From Planococcus plakortidis (GTDB lineage Bacteria > Bacillota > Bacilli > Bacillales_A > Planococcaceae), in assembly GCF_001687605.2 (NCBI RefSeq), contig NZ_CP016539.2, forward strand, positions 3,192,501-3,256,500: a stretch of 64,000 nt of DNA. Reading direction: 5' to 3'. The notes under the pieces are model-generated. The model searched no databases, was not told the origin of the DNA, and was given only the letters and a program-made list of their open reading frames with translations. The translations under genes were made by a program, and so were the position numbers. This document shows positions 27,515-36,086 of the stretch, one piece after another; position 1 is the stretch's first letter, and every line of letters starts with the position of its first letter.

Positions 27515-28132
27515 TCACGACGCAATTCCGATTGACTTGTTTTCGTACGTTGCATCTCCCAGCGCTTTCAAAATAAAATGCGCCACATCGGCACGCGGAA
27601 TGGTCTTCGATTTGTTTGGCACACTTTCCTCCGACTCGCGGTATTGCCCGGTAAACGAATCATTGGTCAATCCCATCGGACGGACAATTGTATAGGTCAG
27701 CCCCGTTTCCTGGATGGCATCCACAGCCGCGCGGTGATCGATGAGCGCATTTTTCAACACCCCCATCATCAGCTTTCCGCTGATGCCTGGCAATTCCTTA
27801 TCGATTCCTGCTGAGGCGGTGTAGACGATGCGCTGGACGCCATGCTGCTGCATGCCCGCTACGATATTTTTCACCATCACCTGCAGGTCGGTCGATTTAT
27901 TCATGCCTTGATTCGACCCCAAACACGACACCACCGCGTCATGGCCGGCGATCGCTGCAGCGACTTGTTCCACGTGGAACGCATCTCCCTGCACCACTGT
28001 TAATTTATCGCCTGTGACTTTCAATTTGTCCGGCGTCCGTACAAACGCCGTCACTTCATATCCTTGTTCCAGTGCTTGCTCGACGACCGATCGGCCCACG
28101 CCGCCCGTCGCTCCGAATACGATGATTTTCAT
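27515..28132 (-). CDS. NAD(P)-binding atypical SDR, NmrA/YwnB-like
   Basis: Rossmann-fold protein of 205 residues. The dinucleotide motif GATGGVGRSV is at about 8-17, followed by the conserved VVSCLGSN and RIVYTASAGID segments and RPMGLTN, typical of atypical SDRs acting as redox sensors or NAD(P)-dependent reductases. Substrate unknown. Start at ATG 28132; the ribosome site (GGTGAAG) is weak. A parS-like 16-mer lies within the gene (27966-27981). Confidence 0.83.
   Translation of the reverse strand: MKIIVFGATGGVGRSVVEQALEQGYEVTAFVRTPDKLKVTGDKLTVVQGDAFHVEQVAAAIAGHDAVVSCLGSNQGMNKSTDLQVMVKNIVAGMQQHGVQRIVYTASAGIDKELPGISGKLMMGVLKNALIDHRAAVDAIQETGLTYTIVRPMGLTNDSFTGQYRESEESVPNKSKTIPRADVAHFILKALGDATYENKSIGIAS
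27966..27981. other. parS-like site (15 of 16 bases) inside the NmrA-like gene
   Basis: TGTTCCACGTGGAACG against TGTTYCACGTGRAACA; only the last base differs. Probable ParB-binding site well away from parAB. Confidence 0.65.
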
Positions 28133-28186
28133 CACGCTTCACCATGCTTTCTTCTGAGTTTTGTCGACTCCAAAATATAAAACGAA

Positions 28187-29152
28187 TTAACGTGCTTCCA
28201 CGCGATCCGAAATGACTTTTACTGCTTTCACGAATTCCTCAACGAACGCTTCGCGATTTACGCTATGCAACACATGGACATTCGGCTTTTCGCCAGTGCG
28301 GTTCGTGAAGTCGACCACTGTGGCGCCTGCCGTGATGCCTTCCAGTGAAGCTTCCACAAAGCAGTCCTGCCCTTCGAACAATTCCGGTTTCAATATGTAC
28401 ATGACCGCGCAGACGTCGTGGAAATGCAGCACCTGATCGTAATTCTCTTCGTGAAAAGGCGTTCTCTTGATAACATCCAAATAATGCGTAACGAGGCCAT
28501 ACGCCTTCTCCGCAAATTCGGTGCCGATAGCCAACATGTCTTTCGCTTCGTCCAGCGTGACAAATGCTTTATGTGTCACATCCAAACCGCTCATGACAAT
28601 AGGAACGCCCGAACGGAAGACGATTTCCACCGCATGCGGGTCGACATAAGCATTGAATTCCGCGGACGGCGACATATTGCCGCCGACTGCCGCTCCGCCC
28701 ATCCACGAAATGCGCTCGATTTTCGGCTTCACTTCCGGATGCGCCAACAATAACGCCGCCACATTCGTCAAAGGGCCGGTGGCGACCAAGGTCATTTTCT
28801 CCTCGCTAGAAAGCAAAGTCTCGCGCATAGCGGCAATGGCCGGCCGTTCGCTCACTGGCAAAGTCGGAGACGGAAACTCAATATTCCCGAACCCGCTCTC
28901 CCCATGGATCTCTTCCGCCATCTCGAGCTCGCGGAACATCGGCTGTTCCAAGCCGCGCGCCACTTCCACATCCGCACCGATATAACTCAAGAACGTTCGT
29001 GCATTGTAGTTGGTCTTGTCTTGCGAAATATTCCCCGAGCACGTCGTCACCAAGCGCACATCCAACGCGTCATCATGCGCGAATGCCAAAGTGAGCATCA
29101 TCGCATCGTCAATCCCCGGGTCTGTATCAATCATGATCGGCAATCTGGCCAT
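28187..29152 (-). CDS. Nucleoside hydrolase (inosine/uridine-preferring family)
   Basis: Cytosolic glycosidase that splits ribonucleosides to base and ribose, for salvage. It has 321 residues. The calcium-binding DTDPGIDDA motif is at residues 9-17 and the family also conserves the later ASAEFNAYVDPHA segment. Purine or pyrimidine preference cannot be read here. ATG 29152 follows AAAAGGTGG. It is transcribed alone; the NmrA-like gene follows after 54 bases and may be co-transcribed. Confidence 0.92.
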   Translation of the reverse strand: MARLPIMIDTDPGIDDAMMLTLAFAHDDALDVRLVTTCSGNISQDKTNYNARTFLSYIGADVEVARGLEQPMFRELEMAEEIHGESGFGNIEFPSPTLPVSERPAIAAMRETLLSSEEKMTLVATGPLTNVAALLLAHPEVKPKIERISWMGGAAVGGNMSPSAEFNAYVDPHAVEIVFRSGVPIVMSGLDVTHKAFVTLDEAKDMLAIGTEFAEKAYGLVTHYLDVIKRTPFHEENYDQVLHFHDVCAVMYILKPELFEGQDCFVEASLEGITAGATVVDFTNRTGEKPNVHVLHSVNREAFVEEFVKAVKVISDRVEAR

Positions 29153-29261
29153 CCCTGAAAACCACCTTTTCTTGTCTATTAGTTTTGATTTTACGCTAGT
29201 CAGGGCTTTAGGTGAAATGATAGCAAATGTCTCTATTGATTACGCAAGAATCAATCCATAC

Positions 29262-29297
29262 AAAAAGCCATCAAAGTCAGGAACCTTGATGGCTTGC
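29262..29297 (-). terminator. Terminator of the DUF4230 gene
   Basis: AAGCCATCAA/TTGATGGCTT with an 11-base loop and five T on the minus strand. Confidence 0.88.
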
Positions 29298-29309
29298 TGG
29301 TTATATGTA

Positions 29310-29909
29310 TTAATAAAATTCAATAATCACTTCGTTATACGCAGGAGTTTCAAGCAGTGCCGTTAAAATCTCTTCTGTATTTTTATCTGCTTCTTCCAAA
29401 AATCCTTGTTCGATTTTCTCTTTTTCAAGTTTCTCTTTTTCGATATTTATATCTTCTATGATTTTTTGAGAAGGATAATCTGAGAATAACTCATCTTTGA
29501 TATCTCTTATTTCCATATTTTGAGTGTCGGCCACATTCTCAAGTATCTCGGCTTTCGGTACTCTCACGACCAATCGTTTTGTGCTGTCATTGTAGGATGT
29601 TTCAATTTCCGAGGCTTTGGACCCCGCTTTTATGTACCCATCGTATTCAATCAATCTGATCGCTTCTGCAAATTTAATATCGGACACTCCAGGCAAAGAA
29701 ATATTCTTACCCGTCTCACTGACTATGACATTGCTATACTCGTACTCAAGTGATGCCAGTTCCGCAATCTTTACGATTTGATCCTGTACCAACGAAGCAT
29801 CAGAACTGCTATCGGTAGTGACTCCAAATAAATTGGTTTGTGAAAATGCATATCCAGCAGCTGCCCCTATAACCAATACAAAAAATAAAATTACAACCAG
29901 TTTTTTCAT
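29310..29909 (-). CDS. DUF4230 family protein, membrane-anchored
   Basis: A 199-residue protein with one N-terminal membrane segment (residues 3-22) and the rest outside the cell. The core (about 40-130) fits DUF4230, including the stretch VRVPKAEIL. A Lys/Glu-rich helix follows (EKEKLEKEKIEQGF near 155-168), possibly a coiled coil. Function unknown. It lies in an AT-richer stretch with other poorly conserved genes. Confidence 0.8.
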   Translation of the reverse strand: MKKLVVILFFVLVIGAAAGYAFSQTNLFGVTTDSSSDASLVQDQIVKIAELASLEYEYSNVIVSETGKNISLPGVSDIKFAEAIRLIEYDGYIKAGSKASEIETSYNDSTKRLVVRVPKAEILENVADTQNMEIRDIKDELFSDYPSQKIIEDINIEKEKLEKEKIEQGFLEEADKNTEEILTALLETPAYNEVIIEFY

Positions 29910-29969
29910 CGTTTAGTTCCCCCACATATTTAATTCCTTGCTCTCTATGGTAGACCAACAAAGGATTTA

Positions 29970-30458
29970 TTACACGTACTGAAAAACAAGTTCGCCTTCT
30001 TCCATTCCAGCTGGCGTAAACTCCAGTTTTTTCAGCAACTGAATGGAAGCCTTGTTTTCAGGAGAGGTCCCGGCTTTAATGGTGACCCCAGGGTATTCCT
30101 GCTGGATCCAGTGAACCATGGCTTGAACAGTTTCATAAGCATAGCCTTGTCTTTTAAAAACGGGGTTGATGGTATAGCCGATCCAACAAGCATCGGCTTC
30201 CTTTTTCACAAACACATCCCCAATCAGAGTCTCGTCGGTTTTGTGGATGATGGCCAATTGGGCACCTTTTTCCACTGATGGCTCTCTTAATAAAATTTCT
30301 TCATACTCTTCTCGGGTCAAGCCTTTAAAATATTGAAATTCCATCCATTTGGGATTATTGCGGTATGTAATAAAAGCGTCCAAATCGCTTTTCATAAACT
30401 GCCTGATGTAACACCTTTTCGTCTTAAAGACAGCTTGCATCCTATTGTCTCTCTTCAT
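29970..30458 (-). CDS. GNAT-family N-acetyltransferase (RimJ-like)
   Basis: An acetyltransferase of 162 residues of the Acetyltransf_3 (RimJ/RimL-like) group. The acetyl-CoA motif is VFKRQGYAYETVQAMVHW near 95-112 and the C-terminal KASIQLLKKLEFTPAG motif follows. The substrate is unknown; it could be an amine, an antibiotic or a ribosomal protein. ATG 30458 follows GGGGAGGAG at 8 bases; the 72 extra residues of the longer frame read through non-coding-like sequence. Confidence 0.85.
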   Translation of the reverse strand: MKRDNRMQAVFKTKRCYIRQFMKSDLDAFITYRNNPKWMEFQYFKGLTREEYEEILLREPSVEKGAQLAIIHKTDETLIGDVFVKKEADACWIGYTINPVFKRQGYAYETVQAMVHWIQQEYPGVTIKAGTSPENKASIQLLKKLEFTPAGMEEGELVFQYV

Positions 30459-30681
30459 TTCATGCGCTCCTCCCCATGAACATGCATCTGTCACCCTGGT
30501 CGTATCTCTTGGATGCTTTTCCCGTCCAAGAACGCTTGGCCCATCTGTACGAGTGATGCTTCCTCCTGTATATATTCTAACAAGGCAGCGATGAGACCTT
30601 TTTCTCCGAATACTTCGAATGCCGAGAACCCAGATTTCCTCCAGTACTACGGATGCTATACGAGTATGTTGCATATTCTAA

Positions 30682-30879
30682 AGCCCTACCGAAACCGGCC
30701 TAGTCATTAATGCACGCGACGGAAAAGAGAATTATGAAAAACAATCGAAAGGACACCCGAGAGGAAGTTGCTGGAAATTAAGTAAGCTTGCAGAAATCGT
30801 GCTATTCCTAACTTCAGACATAGTATCCTATATAAACAGCGCAAAAATAGTTGTAGATGGCGGCTATTCGTTAAAATAA
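30682..30879 (+). pseudogene. 3' remnant of a duplicated SDR gene
   Basis: Translating from AGC 30682 gives SPTETGLVIN, then HPRGSCWKLSKLAEIVLFL, SDIVSYINSAK and VVDGGYSLK before TAA at 30877-30879. This aligns without a frame break to the last 65 or so residues of the intact SDR gene at 32-33 kb (SPGPTETDLAI to VVDGGYSLK). There is no start codon or ribosome site. A 40-bp upstream match (30633-30672 with 32189-32227) shows the duplication once covered the whole gene and then lost its middle. Confidence 0.85.
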
Positions 30880-30952
30880 TAAAATTTAGGAGATAGGGGC
30901 TTTGAGTGAAATGATAGCTAACCTTTCCTGTTGAAGACTTAAAGCTGTACTA

Positions 30953-30987
30953 AAAAAAGCATTCAAGCCAGCTCGACTGAATGCTTC
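30953..30987 (-). terminator. Terminator of the coiled-coil protein gene
   Basis: AAGCATTCA/TGAATGCTT with a 12-base loop and seven T on the minus strand. Confidence 0.88.
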
Positions 30988-31018
30988 TTTATTAAAGTAA
31001 TGTTCCGCTCTCATCTTC

Positions 31019-31975
31019 TTACTCACCAATAACCATTTGAGCTATTTTTACAGTCTGCAGTTCTTCCTTCACTTTATTTATAGAGGTAATACTCTTTTTA
31101 GACTGTTCGGCCAGTTCCTCAGGAAGTTGTTGAATTTTTTCTTCAGAAACCTTTAAATCTTTTTCTAAATCTTGTTTTATATTTTCTTCAATTTCTGTGT
31201 CAACGTCATTATCTTTCCAGAATTGAACAACCTCTAAAGTGTTTCTACCAGTCTCCTGAACAGAAACTAAGATGGATTGAGCTTTATTCAATGTCGATAA
31301 AACACTTGAAGATAGTTCAAATACTTCGCGAGCTTCTGTAGTCAGATTTCGGAAGTCCTCAATTTGATAAATTAAATTTGAGTTCAACTCTTCTTCAATT
31401 AAGAGTAACTGATCCAAACTCTTATCTTTTTGATATCCTTCGAATAGTAACTCCAGCTTCTGATGGGAATCATTTATTTCCTCTTGGATGATCGTTAAGT
31501 TTTCCAAGCGGCTTAATGTATTATCCACTTCATCCAGTTTAATCTTGGCGAACTTAAGGTCATCGATATAGTTCTCTATATAGGGAATTCTAGTAAAAGT
31601 ATTAACCCCTTCAACAACAGTAAATGTCGAGTTGATTATACCTGTCGATTCTCGTATAGGAGCTATACTATCTTTTAACCATTTAATGTTCTCACTGATT
31701 AAATTTATATCCTCATTATATTTCTCAAGATCGCCGATTATTTTTGGCATTTCTGTCTCGATTATTTGAATCGAGTCTTGCTTGGTCTTATTCACTTGAT
31801 TTTTCATTGCATTCATCTCTGCCGAATCGTTTGAACTGTTATTAATAGCTACGTTACTAGCTGTGTAACCGACTGCACCTGAGATCAATATGGAAGAAAT
31901 GATTGTGATTGGAAGCAAGTATCTTTGAAGTGGTTGTTTGGAGTTAGAATTGACTCTTTTCTTTTCAGGTTCCAT
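31019..31975 (-). CDS. Unrecognised membrane-anchored coiled-coil protein
   Basis: I do not recognise this 318-residue protein. A short basic N-terminus (MEPEKKRVNSNSKQPLQRY) precedes one membrane helix near 20-38, so the remainder should be extracytoplasmic. From about 55 to the end it is almost all helical heptad-like sequence rich in Glu, Lys, Ile and Leu. ATG 31975 is preferred because GAGGAG lies about 10 bases before it; ATG 31993 has no site. AT-rich codon use compared with the housekeeping genes, and its placement next to an SDR duplicate, suggest acquired DNA. Confidence 0.7.
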   Translation of the reverse strand: MEPEKKRVNSNSKQPLQRYLLPITIISSILISGAVGYTASNVAINNSSNDSAEMNAMKNQVNKTKQDSIQIIETEMPKIIGDLEKYNEDINLISENIKWLKDSIAPIRESTGIINSTFTVVEGVNTFTRIPYIENYIDDLKFAKIKLDEVDNTLSRLENLTIIQEEINDSHQKLELLFEGYQKDKSLDQLLLIEEELNSNLIYQIEDFRNLTTEAREVFELSSSVLSTLNKAQSILVSVQETGRNTLEVVQFWKDNDVDTEIEENIKQDLEKDLKVSEEKIQQLPEELAEQSKKSITSINKVKEELQTVKIAQMVIGE

Positions 31976-32272
31976 TTGCTGCGGACTCCTCATCTGTGAA
32001 TAGAATTTATTTCTGAAATTAGTCAGTAATTTTGATGTCTATAACAATTTTTAGTTTAATATATAATCACTGAATCAACCATCTTATTGGATAATTTTTC
32101 AAAAATATTTATTATTGTTTAAAAAAACCCTTACTATGAAGCGCCTGAACGGCTTAACTTCACAAAAAGAGGTTCTATCTTCACTGGAACCCAAATTTCC
32201 TACAGTGATCCGAATGCTATATACTGATTACAAATTCTTTATGACTTTACTATGACGTTTGGAGGAGATCAG

Positions 32273-33022
32273 ATGATGTTCGAAAACAAAGTAGTGGTTG
32301 TTAACGGTGGAACGGATGGAATTGGTAAGGAAGTGGTTCGTCTCTTTTGCAAAGAAGGAGCAATCGTTCATTTTACGGGAAGAGACCGCGACAAAGGCGC
32401 TCAAGTAGAGACTGACTGCGACGGGAAAGCCCATTTTTACCAAGTCCATAACGAAAATCCGGAAGAAATCGAAAGCTTTTTCAAAGCACTTGAAACTGAT
32501 GGACATGCTATTGATATTCTCTTCAACAATGCAGGTGTTCTGTCTATCGGAATGGGACCCTTGTCTCGCGTAAAGCTGGATGACTGGAATCAGTTGATTG
32601 CAGTCAATCAAACGGCGATTTTCCTCTATATGAAATATGCCTTAGCCGTGATGGGTAAGCAAAAACATGGAGTCGTGATCAATAATGCCGCGATCCTCGG
32701 AAACGATAAGGTCAATCCGATGCTGCCAGCTTATAGCGGGACCAAAGCGGCGGTTGTTGCGATGACGCAAAGCACAGCATTGCGCTTTGCCAATCAAGGC
32801 ATCCGCGTCAATTGCATCTCCCCCGGCCCGACAGAAACCGACCTGGCCATTAAGGCATATGGCGGAAAAGAGAATTATGATAAACAATCACAGGGACACC
32901 CGAGAGGAAGTTATGGGAAACCAAGTGAGATCGCAGAAGTCGTGCTGTTCTTAGCTTCAGATAAAGCATCCTATATAAACGGTGCGGAAATCGTTGTAGA
33001 TGGTGGGTATTCTTTAAAATAA
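32273..33022 (+). CDS. SDR-family oxidoreductase lacking the usual catalytic serine
   Basis: Short-chain dehydrogenase-like protein of about 249 residues. The cofactor motif is NGGTDGIGKE (residues 10-19), NNAG is near 84, the active-site YSGTK near 148, and the family ending VVDGGYSLK is present. The residue that is normally the catalytic Ser lies in VINNAAILG, so Ala replaces it; activity may be altered or lost. The start is ATG 32273 or 32276, both after GGAGGAG. It stands alone between convergent or divergent neighbours. A decayed second copy lies 1.4 kb upstream. Confidence 0.85.
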   Translation: MMFENKVVVVNGGTDGIGKEVVRLFCKEGAIVHFTGRDRDKGAQVETDCDGKAHFYQVHNENPEEIESFFKALETDGHAIDILFNNAGVLSIGMGPLSRVKLDDWNQLIAVNQTAIFLYMKYALAVMGKQKHGVVINNAAILGNDKVNPMLPAYSGTKAAVVAMTQSTALRFANQGIRVNCISPGPTETDLAIKAYGGKENYDKQSQGHPRGSYGKPSEIAEVVLFLASDKASYINGAEIVVDGGYSLK

Positions 33023-33148
33023 ATAGATTTAGGAAACAAGATAGGATTAATTTCACCATTTACTGCAGAGAGCTTTATTTTCCTGCCCGGTGAAGTAAAA
33101 TTATTTTTACAGTCTTTCAAAAGCAGCGCTTGATTGATTCAGTAAATC

Positions 33149-33190
33149 AAAAAGGTTCATTCTTCTCATTAAAAGAAGAATGAACCTTTT
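33149..33190. terminator. Bidirectional terminator
   Basis: AAAAGGTTCATTCTTCT pairs with AGAAGAATGAACCTTTT over 17 bp between the convergent SDR and DUF1846 genes. Confidence 0.92.
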
Positions 33191-33266
33191 CAGTAAGCGC
33201 TATAAATGAAAATACATCCGCCTCAGGCTTCTATGGAAGAAGAAAAAGGCAGGTGGTTTCTAAAGT

Positions 33267-34775
33267 CTAATTGTAATACAGATTTTCGGTTGGATATACC
33301 GGATCATTGGTGATGTCGATTCCAAGCTTCTTAAAGGTCTGTTCGTTTTCTCTATTCAATATGACCGTGGAATGAGCCTGTGTGTCTTTTAAATGTGGCA
33401 ATTGCTTATAAGCCAGCTCTGAAGTAGGATTCGTGACCGCACTGATCGCCAGTGCAATGAGCACCTCATTGGCGCTTAATGTCGGGACGCGGCTATTCAA
33501 GTCATCGGTTTTCAAGCGTTGAATCGTTTGTAAAATCACCGGCGACAGCAAATCAATTTCATCGGAAATATTGGTCAGTTTCTTCAACCCATTCAGGATC
33601 GCGGCTGCCGAAGCATCCATCAAAGTTGTCGTCCGGCCGGTGATCATCTCGCCATTCGGCAGTTCTAGCGCAATGACGGCTTGTAAATTCGTGCTGTCAA
33701 TTTGCGCTTGGACTTCTTTCGCATAATTACGCGCCGGCAATACAGGTGCCCGGTCCTCTTTCTTTAAACCGGTCTCTTCCAGAATCACTTGCATGTGGCG
33801 TACACTGTCTTCATCGGCAAGCCCTTTTTTATAGTCGTTTTCCACGACAAAACTGCGGCGAATGATTTCCTGCTTGGCAGCTTCCTGGACCACCTCATCG
33901 TCGGTAATGCCCGATTTCAGGCGATTGACCCCCATATCGGTCGGTGAGCTGTAAACCGACTCTTTGCCGGTAATCCGTTCAATAATCCGTTTGATGACAG
34001 GGAACGTCTCAATGTCACGATTGTAATTGACCGCTACTTTTCCATATGCTTCATAATGATAATTATCAATCATGTTGACGTCTTTCAAATCGACGGTAGC
34101 CGCTTCATAAGCGATGTTTACCGGGTGCTTTAACGGCAAGTTCCAGACCGGAAACGTCTCAAACTTGGCATAGCCGACTTCATTTCCCAGTTTGTTCTCG
34201 TGGTACATTTGGTTAAGGCAAGTGGCAAGCTTTCCGCTTCCCGGGCCAGGGCCCGTTACGACCACGATTGGCTTCGTCGTTTCAATATAAGGGTTCGTCG
34301 CAAATCCTTCTTCCCCAAGGACCGCGTCCACGTTTGTCGGATAGCCTTCGATTTCGCGATGGATACAGACGCTGATTCCGCTTCGCTCAAGCTTTGTCAT
34401 AAATACTTTGACTGTTGGCTGCCCCTGGTAACGGGTGATCAAGACACTGTTGACAGAAATGCCATATGCCCGATATTCATCGATTAAGCGCAAGACATCT
34501 TGGTCATAAGTGATGCCGTAATCTTCACGGACTTTGTTTCGTTCGATGTCCCCAGCGTACACACAGATGATGATTTCCGCCTTTTCTTTCAATGTATGCA
34601 ATAGCTTGATTTTGGCATCTTCATCAAATCCAGGCAAGACGCGCTTGGCATGTTTATCGCCTATCAATTTCCCGCCAAATTCCAAGTAAAGTTTATCGTA
34701 CTGCTGCACCCGTTCCAGGATGTAGGCTGATTGTTCCTTCAAATATTTCTCCGAATCAAATCCAATTTTTTTCAT
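33267..34775 (-). CDS. DUF1846 family protein
   Basis: A 502-residue protein of the DUF1846 (UPF0371) family. The family has a nucleotide-binding-like segment, here [20 protein letters not shown] near residues 172-191, that resembles a P-loop. Later conserved stretches include [10 protein letters not shown] and [13 protein letters not shown]-like sequence. No biochemical role is established to my knowledge. ATG 34775 follows AAGGCGGG. Single gene. A 262-bp gap downstream of rlmH contains a hairpin (AAAATCTAT/ATAGATTTT near 34856-34885) and nothing coding. Confidence 0.9.
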   Translation of the reverse strand: MKKIGFDSEKYLKEQSAYILERVQQYDKLYLEFGGKLIGDKHAKRVLPGFDEDAKIKLLHTLKEKAEIIICVYAGDIERNKVREDYGITYDQDVLRLIDEYRAYGISVNSVLITRYQGQPTVKVFMTKLERSGISVCIHREIEGYPTNVDAVLGEEGFATNPYIETTKPIVVVTGPGPGSGKLATCLNQMYHENKLGNEVGYAKFETFPVWNLPLKHPVNIAYEAATVDLKDVNMIDNYHYEAYGKVAVNYNRDIETFPVIKRIIERITGKESVYSSPTDMGVNRLKSGITDDEVVQEAAKQEIIRRSFVVENDYKKGLADEDSVRHMQVILEETGLKKEDRAPVLPARNYAKEVQAQIDSTNLQAVIALELPNGEMITGRTTTLMDASAAAILNGLKKLTNISDEIDLLSPVILQTIQRLKTDDLNSRVPTLSANEVLIALAISAVTNPTSELAYKQLPHLKDTQAHSTVILNRENEQTFKKLGIDITNDPVYPTENLYYN

Positions 34776-35037
34776 TAATTTCAGTCCCGCCTTCTATGCT
34801 TCAAGTTTTCTCTTATCCAGTATATAAAAACGCATTAAGAGAAAGTACCAATAAAAATCTATCCTTTACCATTATAGATTTTTGAAAAAAAAAGTAAATC
34901 GGTCCAATTGCTTCATTGAGCGGCTTATCCTAAAAATCGCAGTGGCTTTACCAAGGATAGTTTCAATAACTATATTGCCTTTAGCATTTGGGCAAATCAT
35001 GTATAAGTTAGACTTTATTTAATAGGATACGCCCCAT

Positions 35038-35517
35038 TTACTTATGGTAAGGCTCCCCCTTCATAATCCGGAAAGCCCGATAAACCTGCTCCAGCAAGAT
35101 CAACTTCATCAATTGATGCGGGAACGTCATCTTCGAAAACGACAATTTCTCATCCGCACGCTTCAACACTTCATCGTGCAGCCCAAGAGACCCGCCGATG
35201 ACGAAGACTATCTTGCTGCGGCCGTAAGTCATGAGCGATTCCATGTCTTTGGCGAGTTGCTCGGAGGTCTTCATCTTGCCGTCGATCGCCAGGGCGATGA
35301 CATAGGCGTCCTGCGGGATCTTGGCGAGTATTCGCTCTCCTTCTTTCTTTTTGACGATTTCCATATCCGCTTCGCTCAATTGCTCCGGCGCTTTTTCGTC
35401 CGCGACTTCAATCTCCGCAATTTTTGCATAAGCCCCTAAGCGTTTTGCATATTCTGCAATGCCCGCTTTCAAGTATTTCTCTTTCAGTTTGCCGACGGTC
35501 ACAATGGAAATGTTCAC
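35038..35517 (-). CDS. rlmH: 23S rRNA pseudouridine1915 N3-methyltransferase RlmH
   Basis: SPOUT-class methyltransferase that modifies helix 69 of 23S rRNA in the assembled ribosome, using SAM. It has 159 residues, normal length. The N-terminal [18 protein letters not shown], the knot-forming [17 protein letters not shown] near 104-120, and the C-terminal [13 protein letters not shown] are the hallmark. The start is GTG 35517 with AAAGGGGGA upstream. In Bacillales it lies near htrA/walJ, as here. Confidence 0.96.
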   Translation of the reverse strand: MNISIVTVGKLKEKYLKAGIAEYAKRLGAYAKIAEIEVADEKAPEQLSEADMEIVKKKEGERILAKIPQDAYVIALAIDGKMKTSEQLAKDMESLMTYGRSKIVFVIGGSLGLHDEVLKRADEKLSFSKMTFPHQLMKLILLEQVYRAFRIMKGEPYHK

Positions 35518-35573
35518 AACTTATCCCCCTTTACACGAAATTTACAAACAAGTTGCCCACAGAGTTTATGCAC

Positions 35574-35943
35574 ATATCCACAGGCATTTCTACATCTTGT
35601 AGGATTTTATTTATCCGCCACAAGATACAATGCCTGTTCTTCACAGTAGTTGCACTTTGTGGATAACTTTTCGATATCTGATAATTCAGTCAGTATAGGA
35701 TAGCTTTCCGTTTTTGCGACGAATTCGTCAAGCCCTTGTCCCACATGCGTTTGGCAGCAATATAACTCCATTTTTACGTCTCCTTCCGATTTCCGAATAT
35801 TCCACACAGTTATACACATTTCGTTCCCTTTTATCCACAATCCATTTTAACAGATATAAAACACTGCGGATAGCGAAGCTTTTATTGGCTGTGGATTGTT
35901 GACAATCGATTTTTAACAAAAAAGTTATCCACACTCCTTTTTC
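35574..35943. other. DnaA-box cluster around the CxxH/CxxC gene
   Basis: TTATCCACA occurs exactly at 35831-35839 and 35935-35943 on the plus strand and 35658-35666 on the minus strand. TTATACACA at 35810-35818 fits TTATNCACA, and ATATCCACA at 35574-35582 is one base off. Weaker matches lie at about 35551 and 35890. Such density in 370 bp outside oriC suggests a DnaA-binding locus that titrates DnaA or controls the neighbouring genes. Confidence 0.7.
35607..35771 (-). CDS. Small CxxH/CxxC motif protein
   Basis: A 54-residue protein with paired metal-binding motifs: CQTH near residues 6-9 and CNYC near 40-43, typical of the CxxH/CxxC family found beside rlmH in Bacillales. It probably binds zinc; role unknown. 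ATG 35771 follows GAAGGAGA at good spacing; longer in-frame starts do not. A perfect DnaA box lies inside the gene and two more in its upstream region. Confidence 0.88.
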   Translation of the reverse strand: MELYCCQTHVGQGLDEFVAKTESYPILTELSDIEKLSTKCNYCEEQALYLVADK

Positions 35944-36034
35944 CCGAACATTTGCCCCATTCCGGCTAAAAATTCGGGCTCCGAAGTGTATAATATTCAG
36001 CTGGTTTTTGTTTCTCCCTTTCACTTGCGGAAAT

Positions 36035-36081
36035 AAAAAAAGCAGTTCCGATCGGCGCATAAAACACCTTTTGGAACTGCT
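36035..36081 (-). terminator. htrA terminator
   Basis: AGCAGTTCC/GGAACTGCT with a long loop and seven T on the minus strand, directly after the htrA stop. Confidence 0.88.
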
Positions 36082-36086
36082 CGATC

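Noticed and set aside
34855-34886. Terminator or riboswitch between rlmH and DUF1846
   Set aside because: Only a short AT hairpin; no aptamer features and no clear T-tract in the needed direction.
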